Shown here: positions 32,961-42,689 of the stretch, piece after piece
How the letters are laid out: every line of letters starts with the position of its first letter
Position numbering within the stretch: position 1 is the first letter of the stretch
Assembly (NCBI RefSeq): GCF_040096075.1
Contig: NZ_JBBMFJ010000016.1
Coordinates: 1-64,000, forward strand
DNA from: Brotaphodocola faecis
Lineage (GTDB): Bacteria > Bacillota > Clostridia > Lachnospirales > Lachnospiraceae
Direction of reading: 5' to 3'
DNA: 64,000 nt
Program-made: the position numbers and the translations under genes
The notes under the pieces: model-generated
What the model was told of the DNA's origin: nothing
Databases searched by the model: none
The model's input: only the letters and a program-made list of their open reading frames with translations

Positions 32961-34952
32961 ATGTGTCAGAATGAAAATTGTAATTGTAAGAAACCGTATT
33001 ATATCACCACCGCGATCGCCTATACATCCGGCAAGCCGCATATCGGCAACACCTACGAGATCGTACTGGCAGACAGCATCGCGCGTTTTAAGAGAGAGCA
33101 GGGCTACGATGTCCGCTTCCAGACCGGTACCGACGAGCACGGTCAGAAGATCGAGTTAAAGGCTGAGGCAGCAGGCGTTACCCCGAAACAGTTTGTGGAT
33201 GACGTAGCAGGACAGATCAAGACCATCTGGGATCTGATGAACACATCCTACGACAAATTTATCCGTACCACCGATGCAGACCATGAGGCTCAGGTACAGA
33301 AGATTTTCAAAAAACTGTACGATCAGGGAGATATTTATAAAGGCTATTATGAGGGTCTTTACTGCACACCGTGTGAGTCCTTCTTTACCGAATCCCAGTT
33401 AGTAGACGGCAAGTGCCCGGACTGCGGCCGTGAGGTACAGCCGGCAAAAGAGGAAGCTTACTTCTTCAGAATGAGCAAATACGCAGACCGCCTGATCGCA
33501 TACATCAACGAGCATCCAGAGTTCATCCAGCCGGTATCCAGAAAGAACGAGATGATGAACAACTTCCTGCTTCCGGGCCTGCAGGATTTGTGCGTATCCA
33601 GAACCTCCTTTACCTGGGGCATTCCGGTTAGCTTCGATCCGAAGCATGTTACCTATGTATGGCTGGACGCACTGACCAACTATATTACCGGTCTTGGCTA
33701 TGACTGCGATGGCAACAACGGCGAACTGTTTGAGAAATACTGGCCGGCAGACCTTCATCTGATCGGTAAGGACATTATCCGTTTCCATACCATTTACTGG
33801 CCGATCTTCCTGATGGCTCTGGGTCTGCCGCTTCCGAAACAGGTATTTGGTCATCCGTGGCTGTTACAGGGTGATGGCAAGATGAGTAAGTCCAAAGGAA
33901 ATGTCCTTTATGCAGATACCCTGGTAGACTTCTTTGGCGTGGACGCTGTCCGTTACTTCGTTCTGCATGAGATGCCGTTCGAGAACGATGGCGTGATTTC
34001 CTGGGAGTTAATGGTAGAGCGCATGAACTCTGATTTGGCAAATATCCTCGGAAATCTGGTAAACCGTACTATCTCCATGTCCAACAAGTATTTCGGCGGC
34101 GAGGTGAGAAACGGCGGTGTTTCCGATGCTGTGGATGAGGACTTAAAGAATGTCGTTCTGGCATCTGTAAAGAAGGTAGAGGGCAAGATGAACGAGCTTC
34201 GTGTGGCAGATGCCATCACCGAGATTTTCAACATCTTCCGCCGCTGCAACAAATATATCGACGAGACCATGCCGTGGGCACTGGCTAAGGACGAGGCTCA
34301 GAAAGACCGTCTGGCAACGGTACTCTACAACCTGGTAGAGGCCATCACCATCGGCGCATCCCTGCTGGAGTCCTTCATGCCGGATACCTCCAAGAAGATT
34401 CTGGCACAGCTCCACGCGCAGAAGCGCGCTCTTTCCGAGATGGATCAGTTCGGCCTGTATCCGTCCGGCGAGCATGTAACCGACGCACCGGAGATTCTGT
34501 TCGCAAGAATGGACCTCAAGGAAGTTATGGAAAAGGTAGAGGCTATGCGTGCCGCAGAGAAGGCAGCCCAGCCGGCTGCTGAGGAAGCAAAGGAAGAGGA
34601 GCCAGTCATCGACATCGAGCCGAAGGCAGAGATTGAGTATGAAGACTTTGCAAAGCTCCAGTTCCAGGTTGGTGAGATCATTGCCTGCGAGGCAGTTAAG
34701 AAGTCCAAAAAGCTTCTGTGTTCCCAGGTTAAGATCGGCAGCCAGGTAAAACAGATCGTCAGCGGCATCAAGGCACACTATTCACCGGAAGAGATGGTAG
34801 GCAAGAAGGTTATGGTCGTTGTGAACTTAAAGCCTGCAAAACTGGCTGGTGTTCTGTCTGAGGGCATGCTTCTCTGCGCAGAAGACGCAGACGGCAACCT
34901 GTCCCTGATGGTTCCGGAGAAGAAGATGCCGTCCGGCGCAGAAATCTGCTAA
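32961..34952 (+). CDS. metG: Methionyl-tRNA synthetase
   Basis: 663 aa. Class I signatures: the HIGH-like motif in SGKPHIGN and KMSKSKGN. A zinc knuckle is formed by CTPCES and CPDCGR. The C-terminal EMAP/Arc1p-like tRNA-binding domain (YEDFAKLQFQVGEIIACEAVKKSKKLLCSQVKIG) helps dimerise and bind tRNA. TAGGAGG lies 10 nt before the ATG at 32961; the frame stays open to 32745 but would translate through the 27-bp repeat, so that start is rejected. No T-box leader is recognisable. Overlaps nothing; the TraX-like gene follows after 5 nt. Confidence 0.96.
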   Translation: MCQNENCNCKKPYYITTAIAYTSGKPHIGNTYEIVLADSIARFKREQGYDVRFQTGTDEHGQKIELKAEAAGVTPKQFVDDVAGQIKTIWDLMNTSYDKFIRTTDADHEAQVQKIFKKLYDQGDIYKGYYEGLYCTPCESFFTESQLVDGKCPDCGREVQPAKEEAYFFRMSKYADRLIAYINEHPEFIQPVSRKNEMMNNFLLPGLQDLCVSRTSFTWGIPVSFDPKHVTYVWLDALTNYITGLGYDCDGNNGELFEKYWPADLHLIGKDIIRFHTIYWPIFLMALGLPLPKQVFGHPWLLQGDGKMSKSKGNVLYADTLVDFFGVDAVRYFVLHEMPFENDGVISWELMVERMNSDLANILGNLVNRTISMSNKYFGGEVRNGGVSDAVDEDLKNVVLASVKKVEGKMNELRVADAITEIFNIFRRCNKYIDETMPWALAKDEAQKDRLATVLYNLVEAITIGASLLESFMPDTSKKILAQLHAQKRALSEMDQFGLYPSGEHVTDAPEILFARMDLKEVMEKVEAMRAAEKAAQPAAEEAKEEEPVIDIEPKAEIEYEDFAKLQFQVGEIIACEAVKKSKKLLCSQVKIGSQVKQIVSGIKAHYSPEEMVGKKVMVVVNLKPAKLAGVLSEGMLLCAEDADGNLSLMVPEKKMPSGAEIC

Positions 34953-34957
34953 GACGG

Positions 34958-35716
34958 ATGACAGAAAAACAGATTTTAAGACATGGATTAAACGGCAATC
35001 AGTTAAAACTGATTGCCGTTGTCAGTATGCTGTGCGATCATGCGGCCATCCGGCTTCTGGCTTACGGGCTGATTCCGGCGCTGTATGCGGCCGGGGCTGA
35101 CACGGCTGCAGAGCGGTGGAATCAGGTGTTCTGGATTCTGCGGTCCGTGGGACGCATGGCATTCCCGATTTATGTATTTCTGCTGACGGAGGGGTTCTGC
35201 CACACCAGAAACCGCAGGCATTATGCTATTCGGCTTGGCGTGTTTGCCCTGATTTCTGAAATGCCCTTTGATCTTCTGGTATATGGAAAACTGTGGGCGC
35301 CGCAGAGCCAGAATGTATTTTTTACGCTGTTTCTTGGAGTGCTTATGCTGACTCTGGTGGACTGGATCGGCAGAAATACGGATGCGGCCCTGGCACAGTA
35401 CCGGCAGATGGCTGTCATTGTGGCAGCGGCACTTCTGGCCTGGTTTCTGCGGACTGACTATGACGCGGCCGGTATTATGCTGATTGCGGTGTTGTTCTGG
35501 TTCCGCCTGACACCGGATACAGCGTGCCTGGCCGGATTTATCCTGATGGCGGCAGCCGAATTCCGCCCGGTATACATACCGGGACTTGCGGCATCCTTTT
35601 TTCTGATCCGCTGTTACAATGGAACCCGCGGAGCCTGGAAAGGAAAATGGTTTTTCTATCTGGTGTATCCGGTGCATCTGCTTGTGCTTTATGGATTATA
35701 CCGAGTGATTTTTTGA
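34958..35716 (+). CDS. TraX-like membrane protein
   Basis: 252 aa with seven or eight transmembrane segments. It has the TraX family features GNQLKLIAVVSMLCDHAA, RSVGRMAFPIYVFLLTEGF, ALISEMPFDLLVYG, NVFFTLFLGVL and the closing YLVYPVHLLVLYGLYRV. TraX acetylates pilin on the F plasmid, but chromosomal homologues in Firmicutes are of unknown role and belong to the acyltransferase-3-like group. Close behind metG, so likely co-transcribed. Confidence 0.82.
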   Translation: MTEKQILRHGLNGNQLKLIAVVSMLCDHAAIRLLAYGLIPALYAAGADTAAERWNQVFWILRSVGRMAFPIYVFLLTEGFCHTRNRRHYAIRLGVFALISEMPFDLLVYGKLWAPQSQNVFFTLFLGVLMLTLVDWIGRNTDAALAQYRQMAVIVAAALLAWFLRTDYDAAGIMLIAVLFWFRLTPDTACLAGFILMAAAEFRPVYIPGLAASFFLIRCYNGTRGAWKGKWFFYLVYPVHLLVLYGLYRVIF

Positions 35717-35766
35717 AAGGACCAGATACAAATATATGTCCGGCAGACCGGATGTGTGATCAGCCC

Positions 35767-35840
35767 CTTGTCAAGTAGACAAGTGAAATATCTAAAATAA
35801 ATTTATAGGTATCCGTCATATCCGAATTGATATGGCGGAT
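35767..35840. repeat. Two hairpins at the edge of the transposase remnant
   Basis: CTTGTC/GACAAG around AAGTA (35767-35783) and ATCCGTCATATC/GATATGGCGGAT around CGAATT (35811-35840; one mismatch). They lie between the TraX-like gene and the broken transposase and may be insertion-sequence ends. Confidence 0.5.
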
Positions 35841-35929
35841 ATTTGTGTTTGTGAGACATTTATTCACGGTCAGCTTGACAACGGACCTCAGCGAGAAGGC
35901 AGATGACAGTCTCTCATTGGAAAGCAGGG

Positions 35930-36655
35930 ATTTCGCTTTTAACTTTTGGATCCATGCATTTTTATAACAAATCCATTTTCCAGGCATTTCATCTGCCGTA
36001 GCTTGTTCTCTGGACCCCAATGCGCACAAAGTTCCCCTATGTTTTGTTCCCAGCGTTGTTACCAGCCACATCCATCTCTCTGCTTCTTTTTCGCTCTCCT
36101 TCCAGCTTTCATGGTATCGCACCACCCGGAGTCTATGTGGGCAGTTTTCAATCTTAAGCTCGTAAAGATCCCATACCTCGACCGTCTTTTTTTCATGCTG
36201 GAATGTTTTCTTTTTTCCTTCCCCTCGGTTAAAAAGCCCCTCTGCATCTGAAAGATCAGCCGTTTTTTATCTTTTAAACGAATGACCGCTTCCAGTCCAT
36301 TCTCCTTTATGGTGTTGATAAATGGCGCATTCAGGTACAATGCGTCTGCCACGATCACATCTGCAAAGTGTCCATGTCTTTGTCTCAACCGTCCGATCAG
36401 GCGTTTCCCTCCTGGCAGTTCGCCTTCATCTTTTTCTGGCCCGTCTCCTGGTTTTAGCATTTCCTGTCCCAGGATCACATGTGGTGCTTTCCCTACTGTC
36501 ATACAGACCACGCTGCGGTGGAAATATTCCGTTTCACCTGCACGGTTTTTCCGGGTAAGACAGTCCGGACATGCTTTCCGGTGCAGAAAAAACAGTATGG
36601 AAGCTTTCATACTGCAGCATCAGGAAGAGCAGCACCGGCATAACAATGTTAAACA
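35930..36655 (-). pseudogene. Broken DDE transposase (IS4-like)
   Basis: Three reading frames on the minus strand together give one transposase. The frame ending near 36610 encodes FNIVMPVLLFLMLQYESFH. The frame 36610 to about 36190 encodes CLTRKNRAGETEYFHRSVV, then VGKAPHVILGQEMLKPG, FADVIVADALYLNAPFI and the DDE-like EAVIRLKDKKRLIFQ. After a -1 shift at an A7 run (36186-36193 as T on the plus strand) the frame continues KKTVEVWDLYELKIENCPHR and VVRYHESWKESEKEAERWMW. The expected C-terminus is then lost: sequence beyond TTLGTKHRG is unrelated. So it is truncated at both ends as well as frameshifted. The boundaries given are approximate. Confidence 0.75.
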
Positions 36656-36724
36656 AAGGAATGGATTTTCTTTTATCCGATAAACACTTGATTTTTTGTG
36701 GGATTTTATATACACTCGTTATAT

Positions 36725-38606
36725 GATTTGAGCGTCAAAAGGTATAGCCCTTCCGCTGAAATATTTGCACATTGAAAATTGAATATATTGTTGTAAAAGC
36801 AAGCATCTTTGTGTCATTTCTGTTAAAATAGAAGCAGAGATTACGAATGGAGGCTTTCACATGTCATTTGTCCTTAATAACTCGGATGAGCAACAGTAAT
36901 CCCTTTTTGATTCCTTTAACAGTCTGACCAATCGGGAAAAAAGATTTCTTGATAAGTCATGGGCAAAGTACTTTGCAGAACATATTTTCCCCAAGATTGA
37001 TGAGAAACCTTATGCCGTTTTGTATAGTGGTAAGGATTCAAGACCGAATACCCCGGTTAATATCCAGATCGGAGCCCTGCTTATTAAGGAACTGACGAAT
37101 CTTTCTGATGAGGAATTGCTCAATTCATTAATGTTTGATATCCGCTTTCAGTATGCACTTCATACGACATCCTTCATAGAACAGCCACTCAGTGACCGGA
37201 CGCTTGGTCGATTTCGGGCAAGATGTAATGCATATGAAACAGAGCACGGAGTTGATTTATTGCATAATACAATCACGGCATTATCTGCTGAAATGGCAGA
37301 AATCATGAAGATTGATACAACTCTGAAAAGGATGGACAGCCTGATGGTAGCTTCCAATATCAAACGGATGGGACGTCTGGAACTGCTTTACACTTGCACT
37401 GCAAATCTTGCGAAGGAATTGTCCAAAAACATGGAACTTCCCAAAGAACTACAGCATTATGTGCAGGCGGATGATAAAAATCAGGTTATCTACTATAACC
37501 ACAGTGATGAGACAGCAGATAAGATAGCCATCGTATTAAAGGAAGTAGCTTTATTAAAAGAACTCTGCGGAACGGATTATGCCGAGTCAGCCAGCTACGA
37601 ACTTTTGCTGCGTGTTCTGGAAGAACAGGCAGTTTTAAATGATGATGGTACTTATCGGCTTCGGACCAAAGAGGACGGCGGTATGAATGCGTCCATCCTG
37701 CAAAACCCTGCTGATCCAGATGCCACATATAGAGAAAAAGGCGGGAAGCAAAACCGTGGATACGTGGCAAATGTAGTAGAGGCATCCGGAGAAAATGGAA
37801 GCATCGTTGAAGATTATCAGTATGAGCAGAATATCCACAGTGACAGCCAGTTCATGAAAGAAACACTTGAATCAATGGAAGTACAGGACGAAACCGTAAC
37901 TATCATAACAGATGGTGCTTACTCAGAAGCTGAAAATGAACAGCTTGCGGCAGAAAAAAACATTCACCTTGTAACAACAAACCTGACTGACCGTCAGACA
38001 GATGACATTATGGCAGACTTTGAATTCAGTGAAAACGGTCAGGAAGTACTTCGCTGTCCAGGTGGTCATGTTCCAAAGAACTGCAGTTATAATGCCGCAA
38101 CAGGTCAGTGCACAGTGTCGTTCCAAAAGAATTACTGCGAACAGTGTCCCCATAAAAACCAATGTCATCCCAAAATGTTTAAGCGTGTCAGTCGGAAGAC
38201 AGTTTCAGCAAAATCCAGCCAGCGTGCAAAACATCAACGGGAACGCAGCACGGAGGAATTCAAACAGCAGACCCGTTTTCGGAATGGAGTGGAAACAATC
38301 CCCTCTATACTCCGCCGGAAATATAACATTGATAAGATACCGGTGAGAGGTCTTATACAGAGCAGATTTTTCTTCGGCTGTAAAATCGGAGCATTGAACA
38401 TCAAGAAGTTCTGCCAATATATGCAGAGCTTGGATAAGTGCGCTTCAAAAGCAGTAGTTGCGTAAAATTAGTTCACGGCAACCTCTGACAATCTGAGAAA
38501 AATAGGTTATCCACAACCTAATAGTTCTTATTACAGCAATATATTCAGTTTTCAATGTGTATATCAGAAAAATGGGGTAACTAAAAATTCCCTTTTGACT
38601 ACCTAA
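36725..38606 (+). mobile_element. IS1182-type insertion sequence, defective
   Basis: The transposase gene is bracketed by subterminal inverted repeats: GTCAAAAGG at 36734 and its complement at 38591-38599, plus a longer inner pair (ACATTGAAAA...TGAATATATTG...TGTAA near 36769 and its inverse near 38540). The direct repeat TCGTTATAT occurs at 36716-36724 and 38607-38615, suggesting a 9-bp target duplication; the exact tips are inferred from it. Confidence 0.7.
36861..38465 (+). pseudogene. IS1182-family transposase with an early nonsense codon
   Basis: The natural start ATG at 36861 has GGAGG 7 nt upstream, but codon 13 (36897-36899) is TAA. After it the frame stays open for the remaining 522 codons, giving YAVLYSGKDSRPNTPVNIQIGALLIKELTNLSDEEL, LMFDIRFQYALHTTSFIEQPLSDRTLGRFRARC and a C-terminal Cys cluster (YCEQCPHKNQCHPK), all typical of IS1182 transposases (DUF772 N-domain plus DDE domain). 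Translation might restart at TTG 37020 with loss of the first 53 residues, so activity is doubtful. Everything else looks intact, suggesting recent inactivation. Confidence 0.85.
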
Positions 38607-38636
38607 TCGTTATATAAGTTAACAGTTTTTTTAATG

Positions 38637-38828
38637 CTAAGCTGGTTTTGAACTGTTTTTTGAGTTTTTGTTGATCTGCTCTTGAAGTTCCTTGATGGTC
38701 TGTTGGAGTGAATCCACTGTAGCATTTAACCGGGCAAGCGGTTCAATCATTGCTGTGTTCTGAGCACGTAAATCTGCATTTTGTTCAAGTAGATTCTGAA
38801 CCAGTTCAGCTGTAATGTTTATTGGCAT
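38637..38828 (-). pseudogene. IS66-family transposase N-terminal fragment
   Basis: The first 63 residues of an IS66 TnpC: MPINITAELVQNLLEQ, then NADLRAQNTAMIEPLARL and LQQTIKELQEQINKNSKNSSK, the coiled-coil leader that normally runs into SSKPPSSDG. It stops at SSKPA because unrelated sequence begins at about 38640. Start at 38828 with GGAAGG upstream on the minus strand. The following 38885-39170 shows only AT-rich debris and a possible degenerate 27-bp repeat at 39134-39158. Confidence 0.8.
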
Positions 38829-39133
38829 ACAGACCACCTTCCTTCCATGAATTTGATGGTTTAAGTATACCAAATTGGAGCACAAAACGCGAATCAGCAG
38901 TCAAATACGTATGGCAAAAATGACGGTGGATAACTGTTATTATTCCAAGCTGTAGTGTGGCCAAATATCATGGGGAGAGACACAGAAGTCCATAATATCA
39001 TGCGATGGAAGAAGGTAATCCACAAATCAAAGAAACTCGCTGAATTTACATGTTGGTTATCCACCAACAACACCAGCTTAATCGAAAACAGACAATTTCA
39101 AATTCTCTGTTTTTCACAAAATATTATGGGCCT

Positions 39134-39158
39134 GTAATCAGAGGTCCTGAATAGTTAC
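39134..39158. repeat. Possible degenerate copy of the 27-bp palindrome
   Basis: GTAATCAGAGG...CCTGAATAGTTAC resembles the 27-bp unit at about 20 of 27 positions but is 2 nt shorter and has no flanking direct repeat. Lies just upstream of the ribokinase promoter region. Confidence 0.4.
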
Positions 39159-39172
39159 GTTATAAATAAAAT

Positions 39173-39188
39173 ATGAAAACGTTTACCT
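39173..39188. promoter_or_regulatory. LacI-type operator or cre site upstream of the nucleoside locus
   Basis: TGAAAACGTTTAC has the central palindrome AAACGTTT and matches the CcpA cre consensus at all but the last position. It lies about 25 nt before the ribokinase start. Either CcpA or the LacI-family protein encoded next door could bind. Confidence 0.6.
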
Positions 39189-39208
39189 ATTTTAAATGAG
39201 GGTGCGCA

Positions 39209-40135
39209 ATGAGCAAAAAAGTGATTGTGTTTGGAAGTTTTGTAGTAGATCTGATGGGAAGAACACCCCATTTGCCGGCATCGGGTGAGACGGTGAAGGG
39301 CAGTATGTTTCGAATGGGGCCTGGGGGCAAAGGATTTAATCAGGGAGCCGCGGCTCATAAAGCAGGCGCGAATGTGACCATGGTGACCAAGCTAGGGCGG
39401 GATGCTTTTGGACAAGTGGCGCAGGATACGATGCAGGAACTTGGAATGAGCTCGGAATATTTACTTTTTTCGGAGGACACAGAGACCGGATGCGCTCTGA
39501 TTATGGTGGATGAGAACACCAGCCAGAATAAGATTGTGGTGATATCGGGAGCGTGTGGTACAATTACCAATGAAGATGTGGAACGCCTAGCACCGCTAAT
39601 GGATGGAGCAGAGTATCTGCTTACCCAGTTGGAGACTAATATTTCTTCAATTGATCGTGCAGTTCGTTTAGCTTATGAAAAAGGGGTAAAAGTGATTCTA
39701 AATCCAGCCCCAGTACAGCCGGTAAAGGATGTGCTTTTATCTATGGTTGATCTGGTTACGCCTAATGAGGTGGAAGCGGAGATTATGACAGGTATTCCGG
39801 TGTCTGATAAAGCGGCAGCAGACCAAGCGGCGAAGTGGTTTATGGATCGTGGTGTGAAAAAAGTGCTGATTACGTTAGGAAGCCGCGGTGTCTACATTCA
39901 CGACGGCATAAAGAGCGGAATTCTTCCAGCATACCGAGTAAAGGCGCTGGATACCACCGGGGCAGGTGATGCATTTAACGGAGGGCTTCTTACAGCACTT
40001 TCTGAGGGAAAAGATCTATGGGAAGCGGCGGTTTTTGCAAATGCGCTGGCAGCACTGTCTGTGCAGAAATTGGGTACTACAGTGTCCATGCCGCTGAGAA
40101 AGGAGATTGACGCTTTTTTGGCAGAACATAAGTGA
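39209..40135 (+). CDS. rbsK: Ribokinase-like PfkB sugar kinase
   Basis: 308 aa. Family signatures: GSFVVDLMGRTPHLPASGETVKG, GPGGKGFNQGAAAHKAGA (first PfkB box), NPAPVQPV and the ATP/anion-hole motif LDTTGAGDAFNGGLL with catalytic Asp in GAGD. Next to a nucleoside hydrolase it would phosphorylate freed ribose, feeding the pentose phosphate pathway; deoxyribose is another possibility. First gene of the locus, with GAGGGTG upstream, and it overlaps the upstream edge of the regulator reading frame. Confidence 0.88.
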   Translation: MSKKVIVFGSFVVDLMGRTPHLPASGETVKGSMFRMGPGGKGFNQGAAAHKAGANVTMVTKLGRDAFGQVAQDTMQELGMSSEYLLFSEDTETGCALIMVDENTSQNKIVVISGACGTITNEDVERLAPLMDGAEYLLTQLETNISSIDRAVRLAYEKGVKVILNPAPVQPVKDVLLSMVDLVTPNEVEAEIMTGIPVSDKAAADQAAKWFMDRGVKKVLITLGSRGVYIHDGIKSGILPAYRVKALDTTGAGDAFNGGLLTALSEGKDLWEAAVFANALAALSVQKLGTTVSMPLRKEIDAFLAEHK

Positions 40136-40146
40136 GAGAGGTGCCT

Positions 40147-41185
40147 ATGACAATTTGCGATATCGCGAAAATGGCAGGCGTTTCGGCTACCACCGTCTCC
40201 CGTGTCATCAACAATAAAGGATATGTAAAGGCGGAAATCCGAGAGAAGATCGAAAGACTGATCCAAGAACACCATTACAGACCTAGTGCTGTGGCACGTG
40301 GTCTGATTCGTAACAATACAGAGATGATAGCAGTGATCCTGCCGGACGTGAAAGAGCCATTTTTCGTTAATATATTGAATGCCATTGATATTAGGGTGGA
40401 CAATTCATGGAGTTCTGTTGTACAATACATCAGAAGATCCAGAAAAGGAGTATCAAGCTATTCTGCAGGCGCTGGATCACCGTGTACAGGGAATTCTGAT
40501 GTTGCCAGTGATCGGGACAAAGCGTCGGACCGTGGAACTTCTCAAGAAGGCGGAAGAAGATGGAATTCATGTGGTTCTAATAGATCGAAATGTGCCGGAC
40601 GGAGAGTTTGCTGCAGTTTTTGTGGATAATCGAAAGACTATATACGATGGTATTAGCCTATTTCTAAAAGCATGGCATGAAAAGATCGGAATTATTACCT
40701 GTCCGGAAGTTCTACGGGACGGAATGACAAGGTTGGATGGATATGTAGCCTGTCTGGCGGATGTAGGTATTGTCCTTCGAAAAGAGTACATATATCAAGG
40801 AGATTTTTCCCAAGAAAGTGGTTATCAGGCATGCTTGTATTTTCGGACACTGCCAGATCCTCCGACAGCAGTGCTGGCTACATGCAGTTCTGAGACGCTT
40901 GGATGTATCCGGTATCTGAATGAGAATGGTCTTACACCAGGTTTGGATGTAGGACTGATTGGTTTTGATGATATTTCTACTTTAAATACAATTGGTTATC
41001 CGGTGACGATGCTGGATTGTCCTATGCGTAGCATGGGAGAAGTTGCATATGAGATGCTGAATGACCGAATGAATGGCAGAACTGATGAAAAGAAATGCAA
41101 ACGTGTTCTGATGGAATCGAGAATACTGATCCGCGGCAGCGAACGGCGAGGCGGCAGAAACTATGCAGGATATGGTGTGAAGTGA
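40147..41185 (+). pseudogene. LacI-family regulator interrupted by a frameshift
   Basis: Residues 1-80 (MTICDIAKMAGVSATTVSRVINNKGYVKAEIREKI, RPSAVARGLIRNNTEMIAVILPDVKEPFF) are a complete LacI DNA-binding domain and hinge. Around 40395-40415 the reading frame shifts by +1, and the sugar-binding domain goes on in another frame from about YNTSEDPEKEYQAILQALDHRVQGILMLPVIGT through IGFDDISTLNTIGYPVTMLDCPMRSMG to 41185. With one shift repaired the protein would be about 345 aa, a normal length. GAGAGAGG precedes the ATG at 40147. Either the gene is freshly inactivated or the reference has an indel. Confidence 0.85.
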
Positions 41186-41204
41186 TTAATTTAGGAGGCA
41201 TCTT

Positions 41205-42689
41205 ATGACACTGTTAGAGAAAAAGGTTCTGGCTATTCTGGCAGAGCCGCAGCTTACATATCCCCAGAGATTGAAAGAACTGGCGGCGATAGCGGAGAAT
41301 ATGCCGGATCCGGTGGCGCTGAGTCCCGAGGCGCAGTGGTTTGTGGATCGGGATATTGTATTTGATATGGGAGAGGGCAATGCGCCCTACCGTCCCCGTT
41401 ATGTCCTTCCGGACTATGACAAATTTATGAAGCAGGGCAGCAGGTTTCTGATGTTGGACCCGCCGAAGGATATTTGGGATGCGGTATCAAATCTGCTGAT
41501 TCTGTACCGTCATGTGCCGTCGGTGATTGCAGGACCGGTGTACATAGGACATATCGACCGGCTTTTGGAACCTTTTGTAAAAGATGAGGAGGAGGCCAGA
41601 CATGCCATCCGGATTTTCCTCACCAATATAGACCGGACCATCGGTGATTCTTTCTGCCACGCAGACATTGGGCCTTATGATACGAAAGCGGGCCGGATTA
41701 TTCTGGAACTGTCTGCCGAGATGCAGAGACCGGTTCCCAATATGTCCATGATTTACAACGAGCATACGCCGGACAATTTTGCGTGCAAGGCCATCGAGAC
41801 GGGGTTGGTGACGGCGAAGCCAAGCTTTGTCAATGACGCCATGTATACGGCGGACTGGGGCAGCGATTACGCCATTGTCAGCTGCTACAACGCGCTTCCT
41901 ATCGGTGGCGGCGGTCTGACGCTGGGACGTCTGAATATGAAGAAGCTGTCGGATGTCTGCGAGAGCGAGGAGCAGTTCTGGGAGATGCTGCCGAAGGCGG
42001 TAGCCGCCCAGTGTGAGCAGATGGACAAGAGGGATACATTTATATTTGAAGATGCTAAATTTATTGAAAATACGTTTCTGGCAGATGAAGGCCTGATCTG
42101 TCGTGAAAAATTTGTAGGTATGTTCGGCATGGTGGGGCTTGCTGAGTGTGTCAACCGGATTCTCGGACTGGAAAAGGCGGACGAGCGTTACGGACACGGA
42201 AAAAAGGCGGAGGAATTTGCGCTTCGCGTTCTGGATCAGATCCATGAGCAGGTGATTGCTTATAAGCCAAAATACGGAAGTTTTGCCATGCATGGCCAGG
42301 TGGGGATTTCCACCGATACCGACGTGACGCCCAATACCCGCGTACCTGTAGGCGAAGAACCGGCACTTCCCGAACATCTTCTGTTTACAGCAAAGACACA
42401 GAAGCATTTTGCAGCTGGAATCGGAGAGCTGTTCCCCTTTGAGAAAACGGCGAAGAACAATCCCATGGCGGTTCTGGACATTATCAAAGGAGCATTTAAG
42501 GAGAATATGCGCTATTTTTCCTTCTATTCCAATGATTCCGATGTGGTTCGCGTTACCGGGTACCTGGTAAAACGTTCCGATATTGAGAAATACGATGCTG
42601 GAGAGGTAAGTCTTGACGCTTCCACGGTTCTGGGAGCCGGAGCAAGCAAAGGACTGCGGATCTTTGAACGGAGTGTGCGCAATGCCTGA
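41205..42689 (+). CDS. yjjI: YjjI-family glycyl radical enzyme
   Basis: 494 aa. The radical-bearing loop is VVRVTGYLVKRSD with Gly452 in Arg-Val-Thr-Gly-Tyr, the conserved glycyl radical motif. A likely thiyl cysteine lies in AIVSCYNALPIGGGGLTLGRLN; a second Cys lies in GDSFCHADIGPYDT. The protein is shorter than pyruvate formate-lyase and matches the YjjI/DUF3029 family, whose reaction is not established. TTAGGAGG precedes the ATG. It overlaps its activase by 8 nt. In E. coli yjjI-yjjW sits beside the deoCABD nucleoside genes; here too the pair is embedded in nucleoside catabolism genes, so a nucleoside- or deoxyribose-derived substrate is a reasonable inference. Confidence 0.9.
   Translation: MTLLEKKVLAILAEPQLTYPQRLKELAAIAENMPDPVALSPEAQWFVDRDIVFDMGEGNAPYRPRYVLPDYDKFMKQGSRFLMLDPPKDIWDAVSNLLILYRHVPSVIAGPVYIGHIDRLLEPFVKDEEEARHAIRIFLTNIDRTIGDSFCHADIGPYDTKAGRIILELSAEMQRPVPNMSMIYNEHTPDNFACKAIETGLVTAKPSFVNDAMYTADWGSDYAIVSCYNALPIGGGGLTLGRLNMKKLSDVCESEEQFWEMLPKAVAAQCEQMDKRDTFIFEDAKFIENTFLADEGLICREKFVGMFGMVGLAECVNRILGLEKADERYGHGKKAEEFALRVLDQIHEQVIAYKPKYGSFAMHGQVGISTDTDVTPNTRVPVGEEPALPEHLLFTAKTQKHFAAGIGELFPFEKTAKNNPMAVLDIIKGAFKENMRYFSFYSNDSDVVRVTGYLVKRSDIEKYDAGEVSLDASTVLGAGASKGLRIFERSVRNA

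Noticed and set aside
37020..38465. IS1182 transposase as an intact gene starting at TTG 37020
   Set aside because: The natural start with a good ribosome binding site is 36861 and the missing 53 residues are conserved-looking; a stop at codon 13 makes it a pseudogene.
38885..39208. Purine riboswitch before the nucleoside locus
   Set aside because: I looked for the conserved aptamer core and a terminator/antiterminator and found neither; only AT-rich debris, a possible degenerate repeat and a cre-like palindrome.
40379..41185. Independent gene starting with ATG at 40379
   Set aside because: Its first residues are out of frame with the family; homology to the LacI sugar-binding domain begins only after the frameshift, so this is the rest of the gene starting at 40147.
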